The notes under the pieces were generated by a model, which saw only the letters and a list, made by a program, of their open reading frames with translations, searched no databases and had not been told where the DNA came from. The position numbers and the translations under genes are program-made. From Allobosea sp. Tri-44 (GTDB taxonomy: Bacteria > Pseudomonadota > Alphaproteobacteria > Rhizobiales > Beijerinckiaceae), in contig NZ_NBDP01000016.1 of assembly GCF_004123845.1 (NCBI RefSeq), forward strand, positions 147,101 to 211,100: a stretch of 64,000 nucleotides of DNA. Reading direction: 5' to 3'. Shown one piece after another: positions 9,205 to 16,934 of the stretch. Position 1 is the first letter of the stretch. Every line of letters starts with the position of its first letter.

Positions 9205-11067
9205 TCAGTTGATCTTGACGACGCCGCCGGTGATGATGGTCGCACCGCCGCCGTTGATCTCGGTCTTGGCCGTGCTCTTTATCGTGATCATCGGCGAGGA
9301 GATGGTGATGTCGGTCGGGGTCATCGTGATCTCGCTCTCGCCGCAGACCAGCTTGATCTCCAGCGCCGCCTCGACATAGCGCTTGCCCTGCTTGACGTGC
9401 AGCTTGTCGCTACCGCTCAGGATTTGCGTTGTGCGGGCGAAATCGGTCGGGCCGCCTTCGAAACTCTTGCCGACATCGCGGGTCTCGAGGTTGAAGACCT
9501 CGGTCTTGTGGTCGCGCTCGGCCTGCATGGAGAAGACCTCCTTGCCGGCGAGGTCCTCGAACTTGATCTCGTTGAACTTGCCCGACTTGCCGCCGCCATC
9601 GGTCGATTCCGACTTCAATCCCGACTGGGTCTTGTTGGCCGGCAGGTCGTAGGGCGGCATGTGCTGGTCGTTGACCACCGCGCCCGTGATGATCGGCCGG
9701 TCCGGGTCACCGCCGATATAGGAGACCACGACCTCCTGGCCGATGCGCGGGATGATCTGCCCGCCCCAGTTCTTGCCCGACCAGGCCTGCGCGACGCGAA
9801 CCCGGCAGGACGTCGACTCCTTTTCGCGGTCCCAATGGAAGCGCAGCCAGATGCGGCCGTATTTGTCGACGTCGATGTCGCCTTCCTCGCCCTTGTTCTT
9901 CTCGCCCACCACCTTTGCCGTATCGGGGCCGATCACGAGCGGCGAGGGGGTCACCAGTGGCGCGCGGAAGCGCTTGTCGGCCTTCTGAAACTCATAGGAG
10001 CCATGATAGATCGCCTCATCGGAGCGTTTCGACGAACGGTAGCTCTGCACGCCATAGGCATGTGTGGCGCGCACCACCAGATACTCCGCATTCTCCGCCC
10101 CGACCGCGTGATCGGTCAGCGTCATCAGCGTGCCGGGGTTGAGGCTCGGAGCATCGCCCATGGCAAGGCGCCGCTCGTCCTGCGCCTGTTCGGCCTGAGC
10201 CTGGATTCGGGCGAACTTGTCGCCCTTGCCGCGCTCCAGATAGGAGCCCGGATAGTCGAAAGCCTCGTACGCCTTGGTTCGGGGGAAGCCTTCCTCCGCC
10301 CGAGCCGTCAGGTCGGAGGTCGATTTCTCGAAATCATAATCCTTGAGCTCGACCTTGCCGGTACGCAGCCGTCGTTGCGTCGACCATTGTGTCAGATGCT
10401 CGATAGGGCGCCGCTGGCTCTTGTCCTTCGGCATGAACGGATAGGCGCTGCCGGCGCCGGCGAAGGTCGGTTCGGCGGCTGCGGTAACCGTGTCATGTGA
10501 GCCGCGGGCATCCGAGAGGATGAGCTTGTGATCGCCCTCGCTGTGCTGGAAGTAGTAGTAGATGCCGTACTTCTCCATCAAACGCAGGACGAAGTCGAGA
10601 TCGCTCTCGCGATACTGTACGCAGTAATCGATCACCGGCGGCTTCTCGCTGACACGGTCGCCGAAGCTCGCTTTGTCTTCCTTTCCGAAGATGATCTTGA
10701 TGATGTCGATCGCGGTCTTGTTCTTGAAGATGCGGCAATCCGAGCGCTGCGAGAGCAGCCAGAGCCAGGGACGCAGCACGAAGCGGTAATGGTCGAGGTC
10801 GTTCTCACGGCCGAGCCATTGGGCCTCGACGAGCACGCCGTTGAAGATTCGCTCCTTGCCGTTCTTCAGCGTCATCTTGATGGCGCATTTTTCGCCGATC
10901 AAGCTTTGGAGGTCGGCATTCGCAGTCGTGCACGTGGCTTCGACCTGGTAAACGAACAATTCGCTGAGAGCTTCTCTCGCCTCAAACTTGAGAAGCGAAA
11001 AGACATCTTGACCCGCCGGCGTTGTAAAAGAGGCAAGTCTTTTCGTTTGTCCAAGGGCGGCGGGCAT
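9205..11067 (-). CDS. vgrG: type VI secretion tip protein VgrG/TssI
   Basis: VgrG forms the trimeric puncturing spike on the Hcp tube. The 620-residue protein begins at ATG 11067, with GAGG eight bases upstream. The N-terminal gp27-like part includes RESDLDFVLRLMEKYGIYYY near residue 165. The OB-fold region carries DKYGRIWLRFHWDRE, and GQIIPRIGQEVVVSYIGGDP is the family hallmark near residue 450. The C-terminal beta-helix ends in GGGATIITGGVVKIN with no appended effector domain. No PAAR gene follows, so any cargo must come from elsewhere or from the next gene. Confidence 0.95.
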   Translation of the reverse strand: MPAALGQTKRLASFTTPAGQDVFSLLKFEAREALSELFVYQVEATCTTANADLQSLIGEKCAIKMTLKNGKERIFNGVLVEAQWLGRENDLDHYRFVLRPWLWLLSQRSDCRIFKNKTAIDIIKIIFGKEDKASFGDRVSEKPPVIDYCVQYRESDLDFVLRLMEKYGIYYYFQHSEGDHKLILSDARGSHDTVTAAAEPTFAGAGSAYPFMPKDKSQRRPIEHLTQWSTQRRLRTGKVELKDYDFEKSTSDLTARAEEGFPRTKAYEAFDYPGSYLERGKGDKFARIQAQAEQAQDERRLAMGDAPSLNPGTLMTLTDHAVGAENAEYLVVRATHAYGVQSYRSSKRSDEAIYHGSYEFQKADKRFRAPLVTPSPLVIGPDTAKVVGEKNKGEEGDIDVDKYGRIWLRFHWDREKESTSCRVRVAQAWSGKNWGGQIIPRIGQEVVVSYIGGDPDRPIITGAVVNDQHMPPYDLPANKTQSGLKSESTDGGGKSGKFNEIKFEDLAGKEVFSMQAERDHKTEVFNLETRDVGKSFEGGPTDFARTTQILSGSDKLHVKQGKRYVEAALEIKLVCGESEITMTPTDITISSPMITIKSTAKTEINGGGATIITGGVVKIN

Positions 11068-11103
11068 CAACCAAACCTCATGGTTTGCGACAAGAGACGA
11101 CTA

Positions 11104-11132
11104 TTGACGCAGCTGCCGCTGCGAGGCATAAT
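11104..11132 (+). promoter_or_regulatory. sigma70-type promoter for the OmpA-like/T6SS plus arm
   Basis: TTGACG (11104-11109) and CATAAT (11127-11132) are separated by exactly 17 bp. They lie in the divergent vgrG/ompA-like gap and read toward the OmpA-like gene. This is among the best sigma70 matches I found in the window. Confidence 0.6.
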
Positions 11133-11183
11133 TCGCGCCGTCAATCTTCAACCGCCTCAGCGAACCTAAACAGGAGGAAGACC

Positions 11184-11729
11184 ATGCGCAAGCAGGCCCT
11201 TGTCATGGTTAGTGCCGCTCTTGCCGCAGGCTTTTGCGTGCTGTCGCCTCTCGTCGTGCAGGCGCAGGCCTACAAGGCGGACGACATCGTCAAGCACTTC
11301 GGGCCCGCGACGCCCAATCTCGGCGTTTCGCGCGGCTTGTGCGTCGGTACCGAAGCCGAATGCAACAAGGCCGGTCATGTCGTGAAGCCGGCCAGCGCCT
11401 TCGACCTCATCGTCAAGTTCAAGTACAATTCCGACGTGCTTGAGTCCGAGGCGAAGCTGAACCTCGACGAGTTCGCCAAGGCACTGAGGGACCCGCAGCT
11501 CGCAGCGAGCAGCTTCCTGGTCGAGGGACATACCGACGCCAGCGGCACGGCCGACTACAATCTGAGCCTGTCGGAGCGCCGCGCCAAGGCGGTCGTGCGG
11601 TATCTGAGCGAGCGGGGCGTCGATATCGCCAAGCTCGTCCCGCGTGGCCTCGGCCAGACCAAGCCTGTCGTCGCCGACAAGTTCTCTGCCGATAATCGCC
11701 GGGTAGAGACACGGCTGCAGGTGGAATGA
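11184..11729 (+). CDS. OmpA-family peptidoglycan-binding secreted protein
   Basis: This 181-residue protein has a signal peptide (MRKQALVMVSAALAAGFCVL, cleaved near VQAQA, about residue 28). The OmpA C-terminal domain occupies about residues 70-180. It contains VEGHTDASGTADYNLSLSER and a terminal NRRVETRLQVE, the peptidoglycan-binding core. GLCVGTEAEC supplies two cysteines that could form a disulfide. CAGGAGGA at 11171-11178 supports the ATG at 11184. It sits at the head of the T6SS plus arm behind a strong promoter, so a wall-anchoring role for the apparatus is plausible but not shown. It lacks a lipobox. Confidence 0.85.
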   Translation: MRKQALVMVSAALAAGFCVLSPLVVQAQAYKADDIVKHFGPATPNLGVSRGLCVGTEAECNKAGHVVKPASAFDLIVKFKYNSDVLESEAKLNLDEFAKALRDPQLAASSFLVEGHTDASGTADYNLSLSERRAKAVVRYLSERGVDIAKLVPRGLGQTKPVVADKFSADNRRVETRLQVE

Positions 11730-11776
11730 CGGCCTGGCGGCCGAGCCCCGAAAGATTTGACCAACCGTGAGGGGGC

Positions 11777-13303
11777 ATGGCTGCGCTCAATTTCGCTGAC
11801 CTCGCGAAGCCGGTTTCGGCCGACGATCCTTGCGGTCCCGATCCGGACGCCGATCCGGATTTCATGAATGTGCTGGGGCGCCTGGAAGTGGCGCTGCCGA
11901 CCTCCTATTTCCGTCGCGAGGATGATGGGCGGCAGGTTTCCTTCGACCGCAGCACGATCGACTTTCCGGCAGCTTTCGGGGATCTCGGCAAGATTCTGAA
12001 ACGGAGCCGCGATCTGCGCGGCTTCGTGCTCGCCGGCAAACTCTGTCTGCTCAACCGGGACATCGCCGGCTTCGCCGGAAGTCTCGGACTGATTACGAGC
12101 TATCTCGGCGACTATTGGGAGGAGATTCATCCCAAGGCCGAGGATGGCGACTTCATCATGCGTGAAGTCGCCCTGCAGGGACTTGACGAGAACGCCACCA
12201 TCGCCTTGCCGTTGCAGCACGCCCCGATCTTCACCAGCAAGCGGCTGGGGCCGGTGATGTTCCGTAGCCAGCTCATCGCCCTGGGCGAACTGCGTGCCAA
12301 CGAGGACGAGCAGCATCCGGATGCCGGGGGTATCGCTGCCGCACTGAAGGAAGCCGAACTCTCCGATCTGACGGCGATGCTCAGTCACGTCACGGCGATC
12401 CGCGACGCACTCTTGCGGCTGCGAGCGATCTGGAGCGAGCACCTCGGTGCCGACCAGGCCGTGACCTTCCCGCGCCTGGCGGGCCTGGTCGGGCAGATCA
12501 TCACCTTCCTCGAGGCCGCGGTCGAGCGACGCGCGCCGGCTCAGCAAGGTGTCGTCGCCGTCGAGGTGCCAGGCGGCGCCGGCGGCACGGTCATGGTCGC
12601 TGCAGCCACCATCCCGGCCGGGGCCTGCGCCTCTGTTGCCGAGGCGCAGGCTGCACTTGGCGGCTGTCTTGCCTATTTCCGGCGCGTCGAGCCGTCGAGC
12701 CCCGCGGTGCTCCTGATCGGGCAGGCGCAACGCCTGATCGGCAAGTCGCTCATCGAGGTCATCCAGATCATGTTCCCCGAGCATGTCGACAAGGCGATGC
12801 TCGAAATCGGTGACGACACGAAATATCAGCTGCCGCTGGAGCGCCTGGGCGGTGACGGTTACGACAGCACCAGTGAGGACGACAGCGGCAGCTACGACGA
12901 CAGTAGCGGCTATGATGACAGCAGTGACGACGACAATTCCTCATCCGGCGATGACGAGGACACTGGCGCGGAGGACGAGCCGGCCGACGAGTCCGGAGAG
13001 ACCGAGACGGAAGCGTCGGAAAGCGCGGACGACTGGGCAGAAGACGCGCAGCCGGAGGCCGAGCCCGAGCCCGAGCCGAAGAGGCCCGCAGCGGCTGCGG
13101 CTGTGCCTGCGATTGCCGTCGCAAACCGCGCCGAGGCGATCGCCCGGATGAAGTCCGTGGCTGCGTTCTACCGCCACGCCGAGCCGTCCAATCCCGTCCC
13201 GTTGCTGATGGACAAGGCCTGTGCGCTGGCGCAGCAGGATTTTCTGTCGCTGCTGAGCGATATCCTCCCTGAAGTCGGCATAAGGCAGGGCAGCGAAGAA
13301 TAG
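11777..13303 (+). CDS. tssA: type VI secretion protein TssA (ImpA family), duplicated C-terminal motif
   Basis: TssA caps the growing sheath and coordinates its assembly. The 508-residue protein has the ImpA N-terminal domain (PVSADDPCGPDPDADPDF near residue 15, then SYLGDYWEEIHPKAEDGD near 112). A C-terminal motif (YFRRVEPSSPAVLLIGQA) lies near residues 295-312. An Asp/Ser-rich, then Glu/Pro-rich acidic linker follows (about 355-445). A second copy of the motif (FYRHAEPSNPVPLLMDKA) is near residues 464-481. A single copy is usual, so the duplication and linker are atypical. GAGGGGG lies just before the start codon. Confidence 0.92.
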   Translation: MAALNFADLAKPVSADDPCGPDPDADPDFMNVLGRLEVALPTSYFRREDDGRQVSFDRSTIDFPAAFGDLGKILKRSRDLRGFVLAGKLCLLNRDIAGFAGSLGLITSYLGDYWEEIHPKAEDGDFIMREVALQGLDENATIALPLQHAPIFTSKRLGPVMFRSQLIALGELRANEDEQHPDAGGIAAALKEAELSDLTAMLSHVTAIRDALLRLRAIWSEHLGADQAVTFPRLAGLVGQIITFLEAAVERRAPAQQGVVAVEVPGGAGGTVMVAAATIPAGACASVAEAQAALGGCLAYFRRVEPSSPAVLLIGQAQRLIGKSLIEVIQIMFPEHVDKAMLEIGDDTKYQLPLERLGGDGYDSTSEDDSGSYDDSSGYDDSSDDDNSSSGDDEDTGAEDEPADESGETETEASESADDWAEDAQPEAEPEPEPKRPAAAAAVPAIAVANRAEAIARMKSVAAFYRHAEPSNPVPLLMDKACALAQQDFLSLLSDILPEVGIRQGSEE

Positions 13304-13428
13304 TGTCGCGTCGGCCGGGTGACGGACCGTCGCGCCTCATTCGTTCGGTGGATGCGGACACCGTCATCCATCTGCAAAGTCGGGCTGGCTGAACTCTGCC
13401 GCCGCCGATTCGCGCAGTTCGAAGAGAA

Positions 13429-13457
13429 CTGTCAAGCGATTGGCAAGTGTGTATGGT
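13429..13457 (+). promoter_or_regulatory. possible sigma70 promoter before tssB
   Basis: CTGTCA (13429-13434) and TATGGT (13452-13457) with a 17-bp spacer lie in the 225-bp tssA-tssB gap, about 70 bp before tssB. Each hexamer matches the consensus at four of six positions. The gap itself holds no other recognisable feature. Confidence 0.4.
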
Positions 13458-13528
13458 ATAGCGAGCTGGATCGTTAGCGTGGTATCGCGCTGTCCTTGCG
13501 TGATGCCTCTAGAGGAAGGGGCGCCGTC

Positions 13529-14065
13529 ATGGCCGGAGATTCAGGGCAGAAGTTCATTCGCCGCAACAGGCCGCCGCGTGTCCACATCACCTATGAAGAT
13601 CCCTACAACGCGGATCAGAAGATCGAATTGCCCTTCGTGATGGGCGTTCTCGCCGATCTTTCCGGCAATGCCTCCGAAGTCGAGAAGTCGGACATCGGCG
13701 AGCGCAAGTTCCTCGACGTCGACATGGACAATTTCGATCAGCGCATGGCCGCGATCGCGCCCGGTGCCGCTTTCGCCGTGCCGAACAAGCTAGGCGGCGA
13801 GGGGGGCGACAAGCTTTCGGTCTCGCTCAAGTTCAAGAAGTTCGACGATTTCAGCCCGGCTGCGATCGCCCGGCAGATTCCGGCGACTGCCAAGCTGCTG
13901 GAAGCGCGCGAGCAGCTCGCCAACCTGCTGCGCTACATGGACGGCAAGGTTGCGGCCAGCGATCAGCTCAAGGCTCTGCTGTCCGATCCAAATCTGATGG
14001 CGGCGCTGAAGGACAGGCTCGGCGAAAAGCCAGCTGACGACAACAAGCAGGACGGCAACGGGTAA
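13529..14065 (+). CDS. tssB: type VI secretion sheath small subunit TssB/VipA
   Basis: TssB pairs with TssC to build the contractile sheath. The 178-residue length is normal. The family motif GVLADLSGNASEVEKSD is near residue 40, KFLDVDMDNFDQRMAAIAP follows, and LKFKKFDDFSPAAIARQIP is near 100. The ATG at 13529 is preceded by AGAGGAAGGGG; an upstream in-frame start at 13496 is less well placed. tssC begins 11 bp downstream, so the two are presumably translated together, which fits the heterodimer. Confidence 0.96.
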   Translation: MAGDSGQKFIRRNRPPRVHITYEDPYNADQKIELPFVMGVLADLSGNASEVEKSDIGERKFLDVDMDNFDQRMAAIAPGAAFAVPNKLGGEGGDKLSVSLKFKKFDDFSPAAIARQIPATAKLLEAREQLANLLRYMDGKVAASDQLKALLSDPNLMAALKDRLGEKPADDNKQDGNG

Positions 14066-14076
14066 GCGAGGCGGCC

Positions 14077-15579
14077 ATGGCGGAAGCACAGATCAAACAA
14101 CCCGGCACAGAGACTGCAGAAGTCCGCGAGGTCGATGACTTCTCGGCGCTTCTGAAGCAGAGCTTCAAGCCGAAGACTGAACGGGCGGCGAGTGAGGTCG
14201 AGAACGCGGTTGCGACCCTGGTCAACCAGGCGCTCGCTGACCAGACCCTGATCAAGGGCGACGTGCTCGATACGATCGAGGAGATGATCGCCCGGCTCGA
14301 TGCCAAGCTCACCGAGCAGATGAACGAGGTGCTGCACGCACCGGAGTTCCAGAAGCTCGAAAGCGCCTGGCGCGGCCTCAACTACCTCGTCTTCAATTCC
14401 GAGACCGACTCGCAGTTGAAGATCAAGGTGATGAATGTCGGCAAGAGCGAGCTCTACCGCAATCTGAAGACCTATCCGGGCGCCCGCTGGGATCAGAGCC
14501 CGCTCTTCAAGCAGATTTACGAGCAGGAGTTCGGTCAGCTCGGCGGCCAGCCCTTCGGTGCCTTGGTCGGCGACTACCACTTCAGCCACGTCCCGGCGGA
14601 TGTGCAGCTGCTGCGTGATCTGTCGAAGGTCGCCTCCGCCGCCCATGCCCCGCTCTTCACCGGCGCCGATCCGACGCTGATGGGCATGGACTCCTGGACG
14701 GAGCTCTCCAATCCGCGCGATCTCGGCAAGGTTTTCGACACGCCGGACTACGCGGCCTGGAAGGGCCTGCGCGATGCAGCCGACTCCCGATATGTCGGCC
14801 TGTGCCTGCCACGGGTCCTCGCGCGGGTTCCCTACGGGGCGAAGTCGGAGCCGGTCGAGGAGTTTGCCTTCGAGGAGGACACCGACGGTCACAAGGGCGA
14901 GAAATACGCCTGGATGAACGCCGCCTATGCGATGGCGGTGAACATCAACCGGGCCTTCAAGGAGTATGGCTGGTGCACCCGCATCCGCGGCGTCCAGTCG
15001 GGCGGCGAGGTGCTGAACCTGCCGACCCACACCTTCCCGACGGATGACGGTGGCGTCGACCTGAAGTGCCCGACCGAGATTGCGATCAGCGATCGCCGTG
15101 AGGCAGAGCTGGCGAAGTCCGGTCTGATCCCGCTGATCCACCGCAAGAACACGGACAAGGCGGCGTTCATCGGCGCGCAGTCGCTCTACAAGCCCAAGGC
15201 CTTCTTCGGGCCAGACGGTGTTGCGGCGACCGCCTCCGACAACCTGTCCTCGCGTCTGCCCTACATGTTCGCCGTGTCGCGCTTCGCGCACTATCTGAAG
15301 TGCATGGTGCGCGACAAGGTCGGCTCCTACAAGGAGCGCGAGCCCCTGCGTCGCTGGCTGCAGGAGTGGATCACCGAGTATGTCGACGGCGATCCGCTGA
15401 ACTCCAGCGAGGAGACGAAGGCGCGCAAGCCCCTGTCCGAAGCGCGCATCGACGTCTTCGAAGACGAGGAGAACCCTGGCTATTATTCGGCCAAGTTCTA
15501 CCTCCGGCCGCATTTCCAGCTCGAGGGCATGGACATCGGTCTGAGCCTCGTCTCGCGCCTGCCGGCGCCCAAGGCCTGA
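14077..15579 (+). CDS. tssC: type VI secretion sheath large subunit TssC/VipB
   Basis: This 500-residue protein forms the sheath with TssB and presents the ClpV-accessible surface after contraction. The family core is clear: WRGLNYLVFNSETDSQLKIK near residue 98, FGALVGDYHFSH near 161, FAVSRFAHYLKCMVRDK near 397, and a C-terminus with YSAKFYLRPHFQLEGMDIG. Length and order behind tssB are as expected. A hairpin at 15626-15646 separates it from hcp. I see no frame problem or unusual composition. Confidence 0.97.
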   Translation: MAEAQIKQPGTETAEVREVDDFSALLKQSFKPKTERAASEVENAVATLVNQALADQTLIKGDVLDTIEEMIARLDAKLTEQMNEVLHAPEFQKLESAWRGLNYLVFNSETDSQLKIKVMNVGKSELYRNLKTYPGARWDQSPLFKQIYEQEFGQLGGQPFGALVGDYHFSHVPADVQLLRDLSKVASAAHAPLFTGADPTLMGMDSWTELSNPRDLGKVFDTPDYAAWKGLRDAADSRYVGLCLPRVLARVPYGAKSEPVEEFAFEEDTDGHKGEKYAWMNAAYAMAVNINRAFKEYGWCTRIRGVQSGGEVLNLPTHTFPTDDGGVDLKCPTEIAISDRREAELAKSGLIPLIHRKNTDKAAFIGAQSLYKPKAFFGPDGVAATASDNLSSRLPYMFAVSRFAHYLKCMVRDKVGSYKEREPLRRWLQEWITEYVDGDPLNSSEETKARKPLSEARIDVFEDEENPGYYSAKFYLRPHFQLEGMDIGLSLVSRLPAPKA

Positions 15580-15625
15580 GACCCGGGCGCGCCTTCAGCG
15601 CGCAGGCCCCCAGGACGATAGTTGG

Positions 15626-15646
15626 CCCTGCGCATGACGCGCAGGG
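15626..15646 (+). repeat. hairpin between tssC and hcp
   Basis: CCCTGCGC (15626-15633) and GCGCAGGG (15639-15646) form a perfect 8-bp stem with a 5-base loop. No U-tract follows. It lies in the 154-bp tssC-hcp gap, where it could limit readthrough or protect a processed hcp mRNA end. Confidence 0.45.
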
Positions 15647-15733
15647 AGAGTGGCGACGCATGGGGGGAGCTCTCCAGGCGACGCGAGTTCTATGCCCAAA
15701 TCACCCTGAAACAGCCAACCATTGGAGAGCACC

Positions 15734-16216
15734 ATGGCAAGCGACTTCCTGCTTGAGATCGACGGCGTTAAAGGCGAGAGCCAGGATTCCAAGCACAAGG
15801 AGACGATCGAGATCGAATCCTTCTCCTGGGGCGTCAGCAACTCCGGCACGCATTCGGCCGGTTCCGGCGGCGGCGCCGGCAAGGCCAGCTACCAGGACTT
15901 GCACTGCACCGCCAATGTCAGCAAGGCCTCGCCGGTGCTGATGCTGAAATGCGCCACCGGCGACCATATCAAGAAGGCCGTTCTCTTCGTCCGCAAGCAG
16001 GGCAAGGAGCAGCAGGAGTTCTACAAGGTCACGCTCGAGGACCTCTTGGTGTCGAGCTATCAGTCGGGCGACTCGACCGGCGGAAACCCGGTTCCGACCG
16101 ACCAGTTCTCGCTGAATTTCTCCAAGATCAAGTTCGAGTACAAGATCCAGAACAAGGACGGTTCGCTCGGCGCGACCTCGACCGGAACCTGGAACCTCAA
16201 GGAAAACAAGGAATAA
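15734..16216 (+). CDS. hcp: type VI secretion tube protein Hcp/TssD
   Basis: Hcp hexamers stack to form the secreted inner tube. The 160-residue protein starts at ATG 15734, with TTGGAGAG a few bases upstream. It begins ASDFLLEIDGVKGESQDSKH, and SFSWGVSNSGTHSAGSGGG and VTLEDLLVSSYQSG follow, all typical of Hcp. The C-terminus (SLNFSKIKFEYK, then a short Thr/Gly tail) carries no effector extension. It is flanked on both sides by strong hairpins, suggesting separately tuned, high expression. Confidence 0.97.
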   Translation: MASDFLLEIDGVKGESQDSKHKETIEIESFSWGVSNSGTHSAGSGGGAGKASYQDLHCTANVSKASPVLMLKCATGDHIKKAVLFVRKQGKEQQEFYKVTLEDLLVSSYQSGDSTGGNPVPTDQFSLNFSKIKFEYKIQNKDGSLGATSTGTWNLKENKE

Positions 16217-16265
16217 GATGCCGATGCGATCGGGCTCGCTTCGGCGGGCCTGGTCAGGACATCTG

Positions 16266-16289
16266 CGGCGGCGCCCCTCGGCGCCGCCG
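16266..16289 (+). repeat. strong hairpin after hcp
   Basis: CGGCGGCGCC, loop CCTC, GGCGCCGCCG: a perfect 10-bp GC stem, 49 bp after the hcp stop. There is no clear U-tract, so it is more likely an mRNA-stabilising or attenuating hairpin than a full intrinsic terminator. Confidence 0.5.
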
Positions 16290-16379
16290 AACCTGTCAAG
16301 CACTGGACGGGCTCCTCGCGACTGCGGCAGCGATCGCCGGGAGTCCATCGTTTGAACGATTGCTCGCGGGAACACGCCG

Positions 16380-16928
16380 ATGCTCGATCCCAAGGCGAAG
16401 AACCGGTTGCGTCCGCCGCTGATGTTCGCCTTCCGTGAGGCGCATCGCAGCAAGGACGCCAGGGTCCATCTCGACCTGCGTGACGCTGGTGGTGAGCGGG
16501 TCGTGGCCGGTCGTCGCGCCGCGCCGCGGGCCGCGATCACCGAAAGCAAGCTCCGCCAGGAAATCGCCATCGATCTCGAGGCCTTGGTCAACACGATCAA
16601 TTTCGGCTCGTCCACTGATCTGTCGCGCCACGAGCATGTGCGCCGCTCCGTGCTCAATCACGGCTTTCCCGATATCCAGAACAAGTCGATCGACGAATAC
16701 CGGGTCGGCGCGATCAAGGACGAGCTAGCCCAGGTCCTGCTCGCTTTCGAGCCGCGCTTGCTGAAGCAGTCGATCGTGGTCGAGCGTGACGAGGGGCTCG
16801 ACAAGGCGGAGTTGAAGATCCGCTTCGTCGTGCGCGCCGATCTCAACTGCGAGCCGCTCAACATTCCGGTACAGTTTGTTGCCGATGTCGAGCTCGATAC
16901 CGGCAAGATCGCGATCAAGAATAGATAG
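16380..16928 (+). CDS. tssE: type VI secretion baseplate subunit TssE
   Basis: TssE is the gp25-like wedge protein that nucleates sheath polymerisation on the baseplate. The 182-residue protein contains LRQEIAIDLEALVNTINF (about residues 58-75), SVLNHGFPDI near 93, and the gp25-type core IDEYRVGAIKDELAQVLLAF followed by EPRL. Its length is close to the family norm. It is 6 bp upstream of tssF, as in a canonical tssEFG block. The first 50 residues are more variable, so the start has some uncertainty. Confidence 0.93.
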   Translation: MLDPKAKNRLRPPLMFAFREAHRSKDARVHLDLRDAGGERVVAGRRAAPRAAITESKLRQEIAIDLEALVNTINFGSSTDLSRHEHVRRSVLNHGFPDIQNKSIDEYRVGAIKDELAQVLLAFEPRLLKQSIVVERDEGLDKAELKIRFVVRADLNCEPLNIPVQFVADVELDTGKIAIKNR

Positions 16929-16934
16929 CGCCTC

